From: an uncultured Bacteroidales bacterium
GTDB taxonomy: Bacteria > Bacteroidota > Bacteroidia > Bacteroidales > Paludibacteraceae
Direction of reading: 5' to 3'
Assembly (NCBI GenBank): GCA_902765485.1
Contig: CACWZZ010000013.1
Location: forward strand, 1 to 64,000
Length of the DNA: 64,000 bases
Position numbers and translations under genes: made by a program. The notes under the pieces are model-generated. The model searched no databases and had not been told where the DNA came from. It was given only the letters and a program-made list of their open reading frames with translations. This document shows, piece after piece, positions 6,597-15,504 of the stretch. Position 1 is the stretch's first letter, and each line of letters opens with the position of its first letter.

Positions 6597-8642
6597 TTAC
6601 AATTTTTTAATGAGGGTAAGGATGTTCTTGTCATCTATGCGTTCGTAGATGATTTGGTCCATGAGCTGGCGCACGAGATGTATTCCGAGTCCGCCGATAG
6701 CGCGCTCTTCCGCCGAGAGGGTGATGTCCGCTTCGGATTTTTGGGTCGGATCGAACGGAATACCCGAGTCGGAGATCGTGAAGATCATTTGCCGTCCTTG
6801 CTCGGTCGGCACCTCCAGATACTCGACGAAGACTTTACCGTCCGTGCGATCGGGATAAGCATAGAGCATCACATTGCTGACCGCTTCTTCGAGCGCCAAG
6901 TTGATCGGCATATTGAACTCCGCCGGCACATTCAGCCCATCCACCCATTCGGCGAGGGTTGGAATCTGCTGGATGTCATTACGCATGACAATCGCAGGGA
7001 GTTGAAAACGGATAGCCAGCATGGTGAGATCGTCGCTCTGCTGGGCGTCGCCCGCGAAAGAAGCTACTTTGGCACGCATGGCGTCCACTATTTGGCGCGG
7101 CCGGAGAGCAAGCATTTTTTTCACCTCCTCCAACATACGCGACTCGCCGAACAGCTCATGGCGTGTGTTCTCCGCCTCGGTCAGTCCATCCGTATAAAGG
7201 AAGAGAAGGTCGGAGGGATGCAGGTCAATCTCCTGCGACTGATACTCAAAGCCGGTGAGGACACCGATCGGCAGATTCGGCAAGACAGTCAACATCTCGC
7301 CGTTGAGTAGAGGCGCGTTATGCCCGGCGTTGCAATAATGGAGATGTCCGTTCGTGAGGTCCAAGACGCCGACAAAGAGTGTGACGAACATGTTCTGGTC
7401 GTTCTGCTCAGCGAGCGTGTCGTTGATCTGAGTTGCTATCAAATGGGCGTGTTCCTCGTGCGCCGTGACGCTACGGAAGAGGGACCGGATCGTCGCCATG
7501 ACAAGCGAAGCCGGAACACCTTTTCCGCTGACATCGCCGACGCAGAAGAAGAGTTTGTCGTGGCGCACATAGAAATCATACAAATCGCCGCCGATCTCCT
7601 TCGCCGGATCGACCATGCCATAGATATTCAGATCCAAGCGGTCGGCAAAAGGCGGAAAGACCTTCGGCAACATCGCGCGCTGGATCGTTTGAGCGATCTC
7701 CAGTTCGTTCATCATTCGCTCCTTCTGGTAGTTCGCGGAGATCAGATTCTGGATATTACGCCCGCTATGATACATGATAAAAATCAGCAGCGCGAGGCCT
7801 AAAATCATCAGAATCGTCACAATAAAGCCCACGTAGCGGAGGTCGGCGTACAAGATGTCCTCCGGAATAATGATTGAAATATGCCACCCCGTCGCATCAA
7901 TCTTCTCCTCGAAGATCATATACTTGCGCCCCGGCATGGTGTCCGGACGGGCAACGATGTCCACTCCCATAGCCGAAGCGATCGAATAATAGCTGTCCTT
8001 ATAGACCTGGAGGTACTCCGAGACGCGGTGGAGACGGCTGATGGACAGATCGACGCAAACGACCGCAACCACTTTGCCCTCCTTGTCATGGACAGGGTAA
8101 GAGCAGCTGACGACCATCGCCCTCGCGCCCGCATCGTCCAGATAGGGCTCGGACCACCAAGTGCTGTCAATCGTGAGTCCATTATTGAACCACTCGGCTT
8201 GAAAATAGTCGTGGTCCTTATTACCTATTTGACGCGTGTATATGCGCGCGCTATCGCCGGAAGAGATCCGGCTGCTGCATATCTCATACCAGCGGCCTTT
8301 GGAGGGATAATAATCCGCGATGAACGCCACTCCGGCGCTCTCCACATTATCCAATGTCTCAACCAAGGTATGCGTGCAGGTGTACATGCCCTCCGGGTGA
8401 TCCAGGCTAAGCTCCACCATATTGGTCAGCATCTTCGCCGCCGCCTCCAGTTCCGCAGTAGCGGCATTGATCTCCAGCTCAGCAGCACGCAGTTCAGCAC
8501 GCGCCCTATTCTCCGCCTCACGCTGGATCGCTGCGCGGCTGTAGAAATATTGAAGACAAGCCGTTGCCTCTAGAACCAGTCCGGCTACCAATAAAATCCA
8601 GAATCCTCCCGCTCTCGCTAATTTCTTTTTATTCTCGTCCAT
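6597..8642 (-). CDS. Membrane sensor with SpoIIE-type PP2C phosphatase and HATPase kinase domains
   Basis: A 681-residue signalling protein. It has a membrane segment at 12-32, an extracytoplasmic dCache-like sensor at about 35-268 (SEPYLDDAGARAMVVSCSYPV, then KEGKVVAVVCVDLSI), a second membrane segment at 271-292, a PP2C/SpoIIE domain at about 315-550 (GGDLYDF, VGDVSGKGVPAS, SDDLTML) and a C-terminal HATPase_c domain with ALEEAVSNVMLYAY (N box), SGIPFDP and GGLGIHLVRQLMD. It therefore carries both phosphatase and anti-sigma-like kinase activities in one chain, acting on the STAS protein next door. It is the first gene of a six-gene operon; a promoter is at 8671-8702. Confidence 0.92.
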   Translation of the reverse strand: MDENKKKLARAGGFWILLVAGLVLEATACLQYFYSRAAIQREAENRARAELRAAELEINAATAELEAAAKMLTNMVELSLDHPEGMYTCTHTLVETLDNVESAGVAFIADYYPSKGRWYEICSSRISSGDSARIYTRQIGNKDHDYFQAEWFNNGLTIDSTWWSEPYLDDAGARAMVVSCSYPVHDKEGKVVAVVCVDLSISRLHRVSEYLQVYKDSYYSIASAMGVDIVARPDTMPGRKYMIFEEKIDATGWHISIIIPEDILYADLRYVGFIVTILMILGLALLIFIMYHSGRNIQNLISANYQKERMMNELEIAQTIQRAMLPKVFPPFADRLDLNIYGMVDPAKEIGGDLYDFYVRHDKLFFCVGDVSGKGVPASLVMATIRSLFRSVTAHEEHAHLIATQINDTLAEQNDQNMFVTLFVGVLDLTNGHLHYCNAGHNAPLLNGEMLTVLPNLPIGVLTGFEYQSQEIDLHPSDLLFLYTDGLTEAENTRHELFGESRMLEEVKKMLALRPRQIVDAMRAKVASFAGDAQQSDDLTMLAIRFQLPAIVMRNDIQQIPTLAEWVDGLNVPAEFNMPINLALEEAVSNVMLYAYPDRTDGKVFVEYLEVPTEQGRQMIFTISDSGIPFDPTQKSEADITLSAEERAIGGLGIHLVRQLMDQIIYERIDDKNILTLIKKL

Positions 8643-8670
8643 TTGGGGTCATAATTTTCATTTTACGGCG

Positions 8671-8702
8671 CAAAATTACTACTTTTTCGTCAAATATGCA
8701 AA
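8671..8702 (-). promoter_or_regulatory. Promoter of the sensor/alarmone operon
   Basis: TTTG (8702-8699), 20 bp, TAATTTTG (8678-8671), reading on the minus strand into the sensor gene about 30 bp away. Confidence 0.65.
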
Positions 8703-8739
8703 AAAATGAGGGGTAAAATGCATTTTTTTTCAAAATTAT

Positions 8740-8770
8740 TTTGTCAATTCAAAAAAAAGCAGTACTTTTG
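8740..8770 (+). promoter_or_regulatory. tRNA-Glu promoter
   Basis: TTTG (8740-8743), 19 bp, TACTTTTG (8763-8770), 27 bp before the tRNA. Confidence 0.65.
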
Positions 8771-8797
8771 CACCCGCTTTCGAAAAAGAACGCGCTG

Positions 8798-8870
8798 GGT
8801 GCTATCGTCTAGTGGCCTAGGACAACGGCCTCTCACGCCGTAAACCCCGGTTCGAGTCCGGGTAGCACTA
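8798..8870 (+). tRNA. tRNA-Glu (anticodon CTC)
   Basis: A complete cloverleaf: acceptor GGTGCTA pairs with TAGCACT (one G-U), the D arm has CGTCTAGTGGCCTAGGACA as in Glu tRNAs, the anticodon stem ACGGC/GCCGT encloses CTCTCAC (anticodon CTC, reads GAG) and the T arm is CCCGGTTCGAGTCCGGG. CCA is not encoded. Confidence 0.96.
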
Positions 8871-8872
8871 CT

Positions 8873-8902
8873 AAAAGGAACGCAAGAGCGCTCCTTTTTT
8901 TT
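8873..8902 (+). terminator. Rho-independent terminator after tRNA-Glu
   Basis: AAAAGGAACGC and GCGCTCCTTTT pair around AAGA with one mismatch, followed by eight T. Confidence 0.85.
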
Positions 8903-8952
8903 GTGTTGCCGGGGTTCCTTTTTTATTAAAAAATTATTTTTTTTTATAAATA

Positions 8953-8984
8953 TTTGCATATTCAACATTTTTGTTGTAATTTTG
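8953..8984 (+). promoter_or_regulatory. Promoter of the outer-membrane barrel gene
   Basis: TTTG (8953-8956), 20 bp, TAATTTTG (8977-8984). Transcription would start near 8991, which rules out the longer frame beginning at 8901 and supports ATG 9009. Confidence 0.7.
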
Positions 8985-9008
8985 TACCCGATTTTGAAAT
9001 CTAAGCAC

Positions 9009-9917
9009 ATGAAAGTTCGAAATTGTGTACTTGTAGCATTGTGTCTCCTATTCCTTCCTGTCTTTATACAGGCGAAAGAGAGAGGAGAGCGCGTGGTTTG
9101 GGCGTCGAAAGCAAATTCGCGTACGGGTCTATATACGACCAAGAATTTCTTCGTTTCACAAGGTATATCCATCGGCGTAAACGCCATGTACTATTTCGGC
9201 GATGTGGACAATGAGGGCTTGGCTTTTCATGGCGGATTCAACAAAGAGAACTTGAGTTACGGCGGCGGTTTGAATTTCGGATACAATATTCCTGCGGGTA
9301 ATCATTGCAATCTGCGCGTAGGACTGATGGCAGGAACGCTGCGGGGCAATAACAAGGAAAAATTCGATAATCTGCCCGAGCCTCGCGACGATTACCGTAA
9401 ATTTCAATCGGTTCTGATTCATCCTTCTTTCGGCGTACAATACTATCCTTTCGCCAACGCCGGGTTCTATCTATACGGCGGCGTGGCAGTAGCAGCCAGC
9501 ATTATCACCAATTATGAATTCTTCGCCTATCGCAAGCAGCCGGGCAGCGCAGAGCGTGTGCGCACGAAACTGGAGGGCAAGACATTCGGTATCCTGCCTA
9601 TAGTACAGTTGGGTATCGGATATAGTTGGCGGTTAGCTCCATCGTGGTCGATGAGTGCAGAGATCATGGTGCAGGAAGGATTGATTGATACCCATTACAT
9701 GAACCTGGATGCGTTCCCGTTGGCTCCTTCGCAGAGCAGCGACGGTCAGGCATTAGGCAACAGTTTCGGCAAATGGACAGACCGCTACGGCAACGAGCAT
9801 ATCCACTGGAACGACGGTTGGTTCCAAGTGGGTATTACTGTGACGTACCAGTGGCGTAACTGCGAGAACTGCCGGATACTGAACAACTACTCGGGTATCA
9901 AAGGCCGGAGACGTTAA
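9009..9917 (+). CDS. Outer-membrane beta-barrel protein (PorG/DUF6089-like)
   Basis: A 302-residue protein with a signal peptide (MKVRNCVLVALCLLFLPVFIQA). The mature part is rich in alternating aromatic/glycine strands: ISIGVNAMYYFGDVDNEG, YGGGLNFGYNIPAG, LRVGLMAGTLRG, QYYPFANAGFYLYGGVA and a final amphipathic strand WFQVGITVTYQWR. The YFGD segment near the N-terminus resembles the PorG/DUF6089 family, some members of which serve type IX secretion or gliding. It ends in a basic tail (IKGRRR). The start at 9009 is set by the promoter and signal peptide. Its stop overlaps that of the convergent gene by 4 nt. Confidence 0.75.
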   Translation: MKVRNCVLVALCLLFLPVFIQAKERGERVVWASKANSRTGLYTTKNFFVSQGISIGVNAMYYFGDVDNEGLAFHGGFNKENLSYGGGLNFGYNIPAGNHCNLRVGLMAGTLRGNNKEKFDNLPEPRDDYRKFQSVLIHPSFGVQYYPFANAGFYLYGGVAVAASIITNYEFFAYRKQPGSAERVRTKLEGKTFGILPIVQLGIGYSWRLAPSWSMSAEIMVQEGLIDTHYMNLDAFPLAPSQSSDGQALGNSFGKWTDRYGNEHIHWNDGWFQVGITVTYQWRNCENCRILNNYSGIKGRRR

Positions 9918-10564
9918 TTTTTCCGCTCCACCGTGCCGGTTTCGGCATACTCCACGAGATTTTTGATGATTATTTGGAAGCGCCACTCGATGGCGTTTTT
10001 CCATGTCTTGTCCGAGATAAAAGCAGAGAGCACTCTGCCGAAAGTGAGGTTGAATTCATAGTGTACGCGCGTGTGGGTCGGATCGATCGGGTCCAAGCGG
10101 AAGAGAACCTCCCCACCCTCCAAGATCGAGCCGCTATACGTAGCAACCATCTTTGCCGTAAGGGGATATTGGCTGGAAGCAGGGCGCGTGAGGGTATATT
10201 TGGTGCCCAGATGCTGGTCCTTCCACCAGCGCACACCCAGGACATAGATATCTATCGAGATGTCTCCGGTCTTGAGCACCGGGTCATAAACGCGTTCCTT
10301 ATAGTTCAGGAGAATCGCATTGCGGCTCTCTTTGGTCTGTTTTTTCAGGGTGTCCTCTTTCTCCCGTTTATCGATCCCCACGTACGCCCATTGATACAAT
10401 GAATCGGACTGCATCTGGAACTGGCGGCAGTATTTGGATGCCGCTTCCAGCATCGCCGGCAGCGGGGCATTACAAATAGTATCCACTACGACGCCGCGCC
10501 GCTGGGGACGACCAAAAACCACGGCTGAAGCCATGAGCAGAAGAAGCGTGATTCGAAACCTCAT
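9914..10564 (-). CDS. Secreted protein of unknown function
   Basis: A 216-residue protein with a signal peptide (MRFRITLLLLMASAVVFG). I do not recognise the family. The middle is charged (KREKEDTLKKQTKESRN); the C-terminal part, with YTLTRPASSQYPL, LFRLDPIDPTHTRVHYEFNL and two tryptophans in KTWKNAIEWRF, could be a lipid- or ligand-binding fold but this is a guess. Start at ATG 10564, 4 bp after the stop of the upstream Dabb gene; an upstream in-frame start would run through that gene. It is the third gene of the ubiE operon. Confidence 0.75.
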   Translation of the reverse strand: MRFRITLLLLMASAVVFGRPQRRGVVVDTICNAPLPAMLEAASKYCRQFQMQSDSLYQWAYVGIDKREKEDTLKKQTKESRNAILLNYKERVYDPVLKTGDISIDIYVLGVRWWKDQHLGTKYTLTRPASSQYPLTAKMVATYSGSILEGGEVLFRLDPIDPTHTRVHYEFNLTFGRVLSAFISDKTWKNAIEWRFQIIIKNLVEYAETGTVERKN

Positions 10565-10568
10565 AGAA

Positions 10569-10874
10569 TTAACATTCAAAATCCAGACAAGTACGCAATT
10601 CGGTATTCGGACGGACGACACCATCCGCCACCGCCACATGGGCAGGATGGACGGCATAGCCTTTGAGTGCCTCAAAAGACTCCAAGGTCGAGTCCAGCAT
10701 AATATCCGCATTGCTGGTTTCGAGGCGTCCGTCTATCTGGACATGTATATCCAGCAACCCGGGCACTTGACCTTTGAGCGCCTCCAGCCCCTGTTTGATC
10801 GCTTGCGCGGCTGCGCGTTTCTCCTCTGCGCTCAGCTCAGAACGCAGTTTCCAAAGAATAATGTGTTTTACCAT
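10569..10874 (-). CDS. Dabb-family (stress-responsive alpha/beta barrel) protein
   Basis: A 101-residue single-domain protein starting MVKHIILWKL, the usual first strand of the Dabb ferredoxin-like fold, with the conserved AVHPAHVAVADGVV segment. These proteins form dimers and a few are enzymes (for example polyketide or olivetolic cyclases), but most have no assigned reaction. It overlaps the end of ubiE by 7 nt, so translation is probably coupled. A role in quinone metabolism is suggested only by position. Confidence 0.85.
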   Translation of the reverse strand: MVKHIILWKLRSELSAEEKRAAAQAIKQGLEALKGQVPGLLDIHVQIDGRLETSNADIMLDSTLESFEALKGYAVHPAHVAVADGVVRPNTELRTCLDFEC

Positions 10875-11563
10875 TTTATAGCTGTATAAATCGTTGCAAT
10901 ACCAAAAGTGAGCGTTTCGAAATGCGCTTTCCCGAAGCCCGCGTCGCGCAGATGTTGCACAAACGTCTCTCCCCAGCAGAAGGACTTGACGCTCTTGTTA
11001 AGATAGGTGTACGCCGTTTTATCACGGCTCACCAGCCGTCCGATCCGGGGTAACACGCGCGTGAAATAAATATCGTATAGCGCGCGCACGAAGCGGTTGG
11101 AGGGATAGGAGAACTCCAGAATCGTCACTTGCCCGCCGGGTTTCAGGACACGGTACATCTCTTTTAATCCGGCGTCAAGGTCGCTGAAATTGCGGCAACC
11201 GAAAGCGCAAGTGACCGCGTCAAACGAGGCGTCGGCAAAGGGCATCTGCTGGGCATTCCCATAGACAAACGTCACACGGGAGGAGAGTTGGCGCGAAGCC
11301 GCTTTCTGCTCCCCTATCGCCATCATTTCGCGTGACAGATCCAGCCCTGTGACCTGCTCGGCTTTGCCTTTGCGCAGCATCTCGATCGCCAGATCAGCCG
11401 TTCCGATCGCTACATCCAGCACATGCCGGGACGGCTTCATCCGGCGCACAGCCCGGCAACGCCAAGAACGGTCGATATTCAGCGACAGACCATGATTCAG
11501 GCCATCGTAGGTTCGCGCGATACGATCGAAGAGTTGACCTATATGTTGCTTCTCTTGCTCCAT
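10868..11563 (-). CDS. ubiE: Demethylmenaquinone methyltransferase
   Basis: SAM-dependent methyltransferase for the last step of menaquinone synthesis (menG/ubiE family), acting at the inner face of the membrane. In 231 residues it shows FDRIARTYDGLNHGLSLNID, motif I VLDVAIGTADLAIEM, the family signature FGCRNFSDLDAGLKEMYRVL and LEFSYP. Start ATG 11563 (MEQEKQHIGQLF) is chosen because its promoter box lies only 8 bp upstream; the longer frame would start inside the promoter. It leads a three-gene operon with the Dabb and secreted proteins. Confidence 0.95.
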   Translation of the reverse strand: MEQEKQHIGQLFDRIARTYDGLNHGLSLNIDRSWRCRAVRRMKPSRHVLDVAIGTADLAIEMLRKGKAEQVTGLDLSREMMAIGEQKAASRQLSSRVTFVYGNAQQMPFADASFDAVTCAFGCRNFSDLDAGLKEMYRVLKPGGQVTILEFSYPSNRFVRALYDIYFTRVLPRIGRLVSRDKTAYTYLNKSVKSFCWGETFVQHLRDAGFGKAHFETLTFGIATIYTAIKW

Positions 11564-11571
11564 TTGCGGTG

Positions 11572-11603
11572 CAAAGGTACACTTTTTTTTTGATATATGC
11601 AAA
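11572..11603 (-). promoter_or_regulatory. ubiE promoter
   Basis: On the minus strand TTTGCATATATC (from 11603), A-tract, TACCTTTG (11579-11572). Only 8 bp separate the -7 box from the start codon, so the mRNA is leaderless or nearly so. Confidence 0.75.
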
Positions 11604-11628
11604 AAAAGTTGTATCTTTACAGACAAAT

Positions 11629-11671
11629 CTGCCAAAATGGCATATTTGCAGGTCTTGGCATGCCGTTTGTC
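11629..11671 (+). promoter_or_regulatory. groES control region: TGCCA palindrome and sigma-54-like element
   Basis: CTGCCAAAATGGCAT (11629-11643) is a palindrome of the same type as before dnaK; 11 bp further is TTGGCATGCCGTTTGTC (11655-11671) with the GG, 10 nt, GT layout. The dnaK copy has 21 bp in between, one helical turn more. A weaker primary-sigma promoter (TTTG 11589-11592, 19 bp, TATCTTTA 11612-11619) also exists. Confidence 0.5.
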
Positions 11672-11676
11672 ATATT

Positions 11677-11771
11677 CATAGCGAGCCTGGTTCTACTAGA
11701 TAAACTAGATCCCCTAGTTCGACTAGTTAAACTAGATAAACTGGATTAATAACTAAAAAACACATACAACA
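11677..11771 (+). promoter_or_regulatory. Conserved groES mRNA leader, twin of the dnaK leader
   Basis: From CATAGCGA to the start codon this matches the dnaK leader with few substitutions. The 33-nt hairpin is at 11695-11727: ACTAG, ATA, AACTAG, loop ATCCC, CTAGTT, CGA, CTAGT. Confidence 0.65.
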
Positions 11772-12047
11772 ATGAGCAAAATTCAACCATTAGCAGACCG
11801 CGTGCTGATCAAGGCGGCAGCTGCACCTGAAAAGACAGTAGGTGGAATTATTATTCCCGATGACCCGAAAGAGAAGCCTATGCGCGGCGAAGTGATCGCA
11901 GTAGGCGAAGGAACGAAAGACGAGCCTATGGTTCTCAAAGTAGGCGATGAAGTGCTGTTTGGCAAATGGGCCGGCACCGAGTTCGAACTGGACGGCGAGA
12001 AATTCCAGATCATGAAACAAAGTGAAATCTTAGCAAAAATTCAATAA
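11772..12047 (+). CDS. groES: Co-chaperonin GroES (Hsp10)
   Basis: The 91-residue lid of the GroEL folding chamber. It starts [14 protein letters not shown] and has the mobile-loop region with TVGGIIIPD and the roof and core strands GEVIAVGEG and [15 protein letters not shown]. Length and order are normal for bacterial GroES. It is followed by groEL after 3 bp. Confidence 0.98.
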   Translation: MSKIQPLADRVLIKAAAAPEKTVGGIIIPDDPKEKPMRGEVIAVGEGTKDEPMVLKVGDEVLFGKWAGTEFELDGEKFQIMKQSEILAKIQ

Positions 12048-13679
<1,632 letters not shown>

Positions 13680-13697
13680 TACCGACCTGAATCCATC

Positions 13698-13727
13698 AAA
13701 AAAGCACCCGTGCGGGTGCTTTTTTTT
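13698..13727. terminator. Bidirectional terminator between groEL and dnaA
   Basis: AAAAAAGCACCC and GGGTGCTTTTTT form a perfect stem around GTGC, with A- and T-runs usable from both sides. Confidence 0.92.
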
Positions 13728-13737
13728 ATTCACATTA

Positions 13738-15105
13738 TTAACTCCTAAGAGCGGACTCCAGTTGGGCAATCTGTTGCCGCAACGAGGGGTCAAACTCCAA
13801 TTGGTTCTTGACTATAGCCATCGAATGAAGCATCGTGGCGTGGGTACGTTTGCCCATTTTGAAGCCTATCTCGGTCAGCGAACTATTGGTCAGTTCCTTG
13901 CATAGATAAGCGGCGATATGGCGCACTTGGACGATCTCCTTCGACCGGTTGGCAGAGAGGATCGCTTTCTCGGAAATACCATAGTGTTCCGACACTGCGC
14001 CGATCACATCGCCTATCGTGATAGCGCGGGGCTGGATAGCAACAATATGGCTTACCACCTGCTCCGCCAGAGCCAAGTCTATCTCGCGGTCCGTAAGCGT
14101 GGAGTGCGCCAGAAGCGAAGCCAGAATACCCTCCAGATCCCGCACCGAATTGCGGACGTTCTGGGCAATAAAATCTACAACCTCGTCGCTGAGAGAAATA
14201 CCGTCACGACGCATTTTGGAGAGCAGGATATTCTTGCGCAAAACATAATCCGGTTCCTTGATCTCCGCCGAGAGACCCCATTTGAAACGGGTCAGCAGGC
14301 GCTCCTCAATATCCTTCAGCTCTACCGGCGGACGGTCGGACGTCAGGATCAGCTGTTTACGGCTCTGCTGCAGATAATTGAAGATATGAAAGAACGTATC
14401 CTGCGTTCCTTTGAGTCCCGCAAAATACTGGATATCATCCATGATCAGAACATCCACCGACTGGTAGAAATTCAGGAAATCAGGTATCTTGTTGTTCTTC
14501 GTCGCGTCCTGGTATTGCAACTTGAACGTGTTGGCGCTGACATAGATCACACGCGCCTGCGGATTCAGCACCCGCACCTGGTTGCCGATCGCGTTGACAA
14601 GGTGGGTCTTGCCCACTCCGCTCCCTCCATACACAAAAAGAGGATTGAAAGCGGTGTAACCCGGTTGTTTGGCGATCGCTAGACCTGCCGTGCGCGCCAG
14701 CTTGTTCGGCTCTCCTGCAACGAACGAATCAAAGGTATAGAGCGCGTTGAGCTGCGAGTCAAACGCACCTGCCTGCGCCGATTGAGCAACCGGCATTGGC
14801 TGGGAATTCATAGGCGCTCCGGCGGAAGGAAGACTCGTGCCGGCGCCGGAAGTCGAATCAATCAGAACGCGGTACTCCAATTTCGTCCCCTGCCCGAAAA
14901 CACGAATAATAGCAGCGGAGAGAAGAGGCAGATAGTTCTGCTCGATGTACTCCGCCACAAACTGGGATTTAACCTGCAAAACGAGCACTCCTTCTGCAAA
15001 CTGCAACGGCACGATCGGCGCGAACCAGGTGCGGTATGCGCTGCTCGTCAGATTGTCCGCCAGAATAGTCTGGCATTGAGCCCATTGTTGTTGAATCGTT
15101 TGCAT
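13738..15105 (-). CDS. dnaA: Chromosomal replication initiator DnaA
   Basis: Binds DnaA boxes at oriC and melts the origin in its ATP form. The 455 residues contain domain I (MQTIQQQWAQCQTIL..., SAYRTWFAPI), a short linker, the AAA+ domain with FVYGGSGVGKTHLVNA (Walker A) and VLIMDDIQYFAG (Walker B), sensor TSDRPP, and domain IV with the DNA-binding signature SLTEIGFKMGKRTHATMLH. Its leader contains a terminator-like hairpin between promoter and start codon. Confidence 0.98.
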   Translation of the reverse strand: MQTIQQQWAQCQTILADNLTSSAYRTWFAPIVPLQFAEGVLVLQVKSQFVAEYIEQNYLPLLSAAIIRVFGQGTKLEYRVLIDSTSGAGTSLPSAGAPMNSQPMPVAQSAQAGAFDSQLNALYTFDSFVAGEPNKLARTAGLAIAKQPGYTAFNPLFVYGGSGVGKTHLVNAIGNQVRVLNPQARVIYVSANTFKLQYQDATKNNKIPDFLNFYQSVDVLIMDDIQYFAGLKGTQDTFFHIFNYLQQSRKQLILTSDRPPVELKDIEERLLTRFKWGLSAEIKEPDYVLRKNILLSKMRRDGISLSDEVVDFIAQNVRNSVRDLEGILASLLAHSTLTDREIDLALAEQVVSHIVAIQPRAITIGDVIGAVSEHYGISEKAILSANRSKEIVQVRHIAAYLCKELTNSSLTEIGFKMGKRTHATMLHSMAIVKNQLEFDPSLRQQIAQLESALRS

Positions 15106-15146
15106 TTATTATATAATTATATAAGGAGTGTTTCGATTTGGGGGCT

Positions 15147-15174
15147 AAAAAAACACCCGGACGGTGCCTGGGTG
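15147..15174 (-). terminator. Terminator-like hairpin in the dnaA leader
   Basis: On the minus strand CACCCAGG and CCGGGTG pair (one bulge) around CACCGT and are followed by seven T. It lies between the dnaA promoter and the dnaA start codon, about 40 nt before ATG, so it could end transcription early. Confidence 0.6.
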
Positions 15175-15200
15175 ACGTGCCTCTGGTACGAAATCGAGTG

Positions 15201-15232
15201 CAAAGGTACTGTTTTTTTTTGACATGACCAAA
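15201..15232 (-). promoter_or_regulatory. dnaA promoter
   Basis: TTTG (15232-15229), 20 bp, TACCTTTG (15208-15201) on the minus strand. Confidence 0.75.
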
Positions 15233-15504
15233 TCGCAACTGCGATGAGCAAAATGCGTCTTGCTCTAACTATCGCATTTATAGCAAGTTAGATAGTAATA
15301 TTTGAAAAGACAAGCATTTACAAAATCGTGGAACTCGTAAACTACTGATTTTAGTATTGTTACAAAAATTGTTCCACAAAAGCAGCCTGTTGATAAGTTT
15401 TACAACACTTTGATTTTCAGCAGAAAAGAATGTGTTTAAAATTTTTGCTATTTAGAAAACACACAAACAAGCACAAGTTCTTTTTTGCGACATTTTTGGA
15501 AGAT

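Larger units (their letters stand above)
15106..15504. other. dnaA upstream intergenic region
   Basis: Nearly 400 bp without a gene. It holds the dnaA leader hairpin (15147-15174) and promoter (15201-15232). Beyond 15240 it is AT-rich, with TGTTGATAA at about 15390 (one mismatch from an inverted DnaA box) and TTGTTCCACA at about 15369. This could be origin-related but the evidence is thin. Confidence 0.45.

Noticed and set aside
2855-8642. A toxin-antitoxin or phage-defence system (toxSAS-like).
   Set aside because: The HD and synthetase proteins are separated by another gene, and a sensor, STAS and PP2C precede them. That points to regulated signalling, although the idea cannot be excluded.
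11629-11643. A CIRCE/HrcA operator before groES or dnaK.
   Set aside because: CIRCE is TTAGCACTC, 9 nt, GAGTGCTAA; nothing like it is present. The palindrome seen is TGCCA-type.
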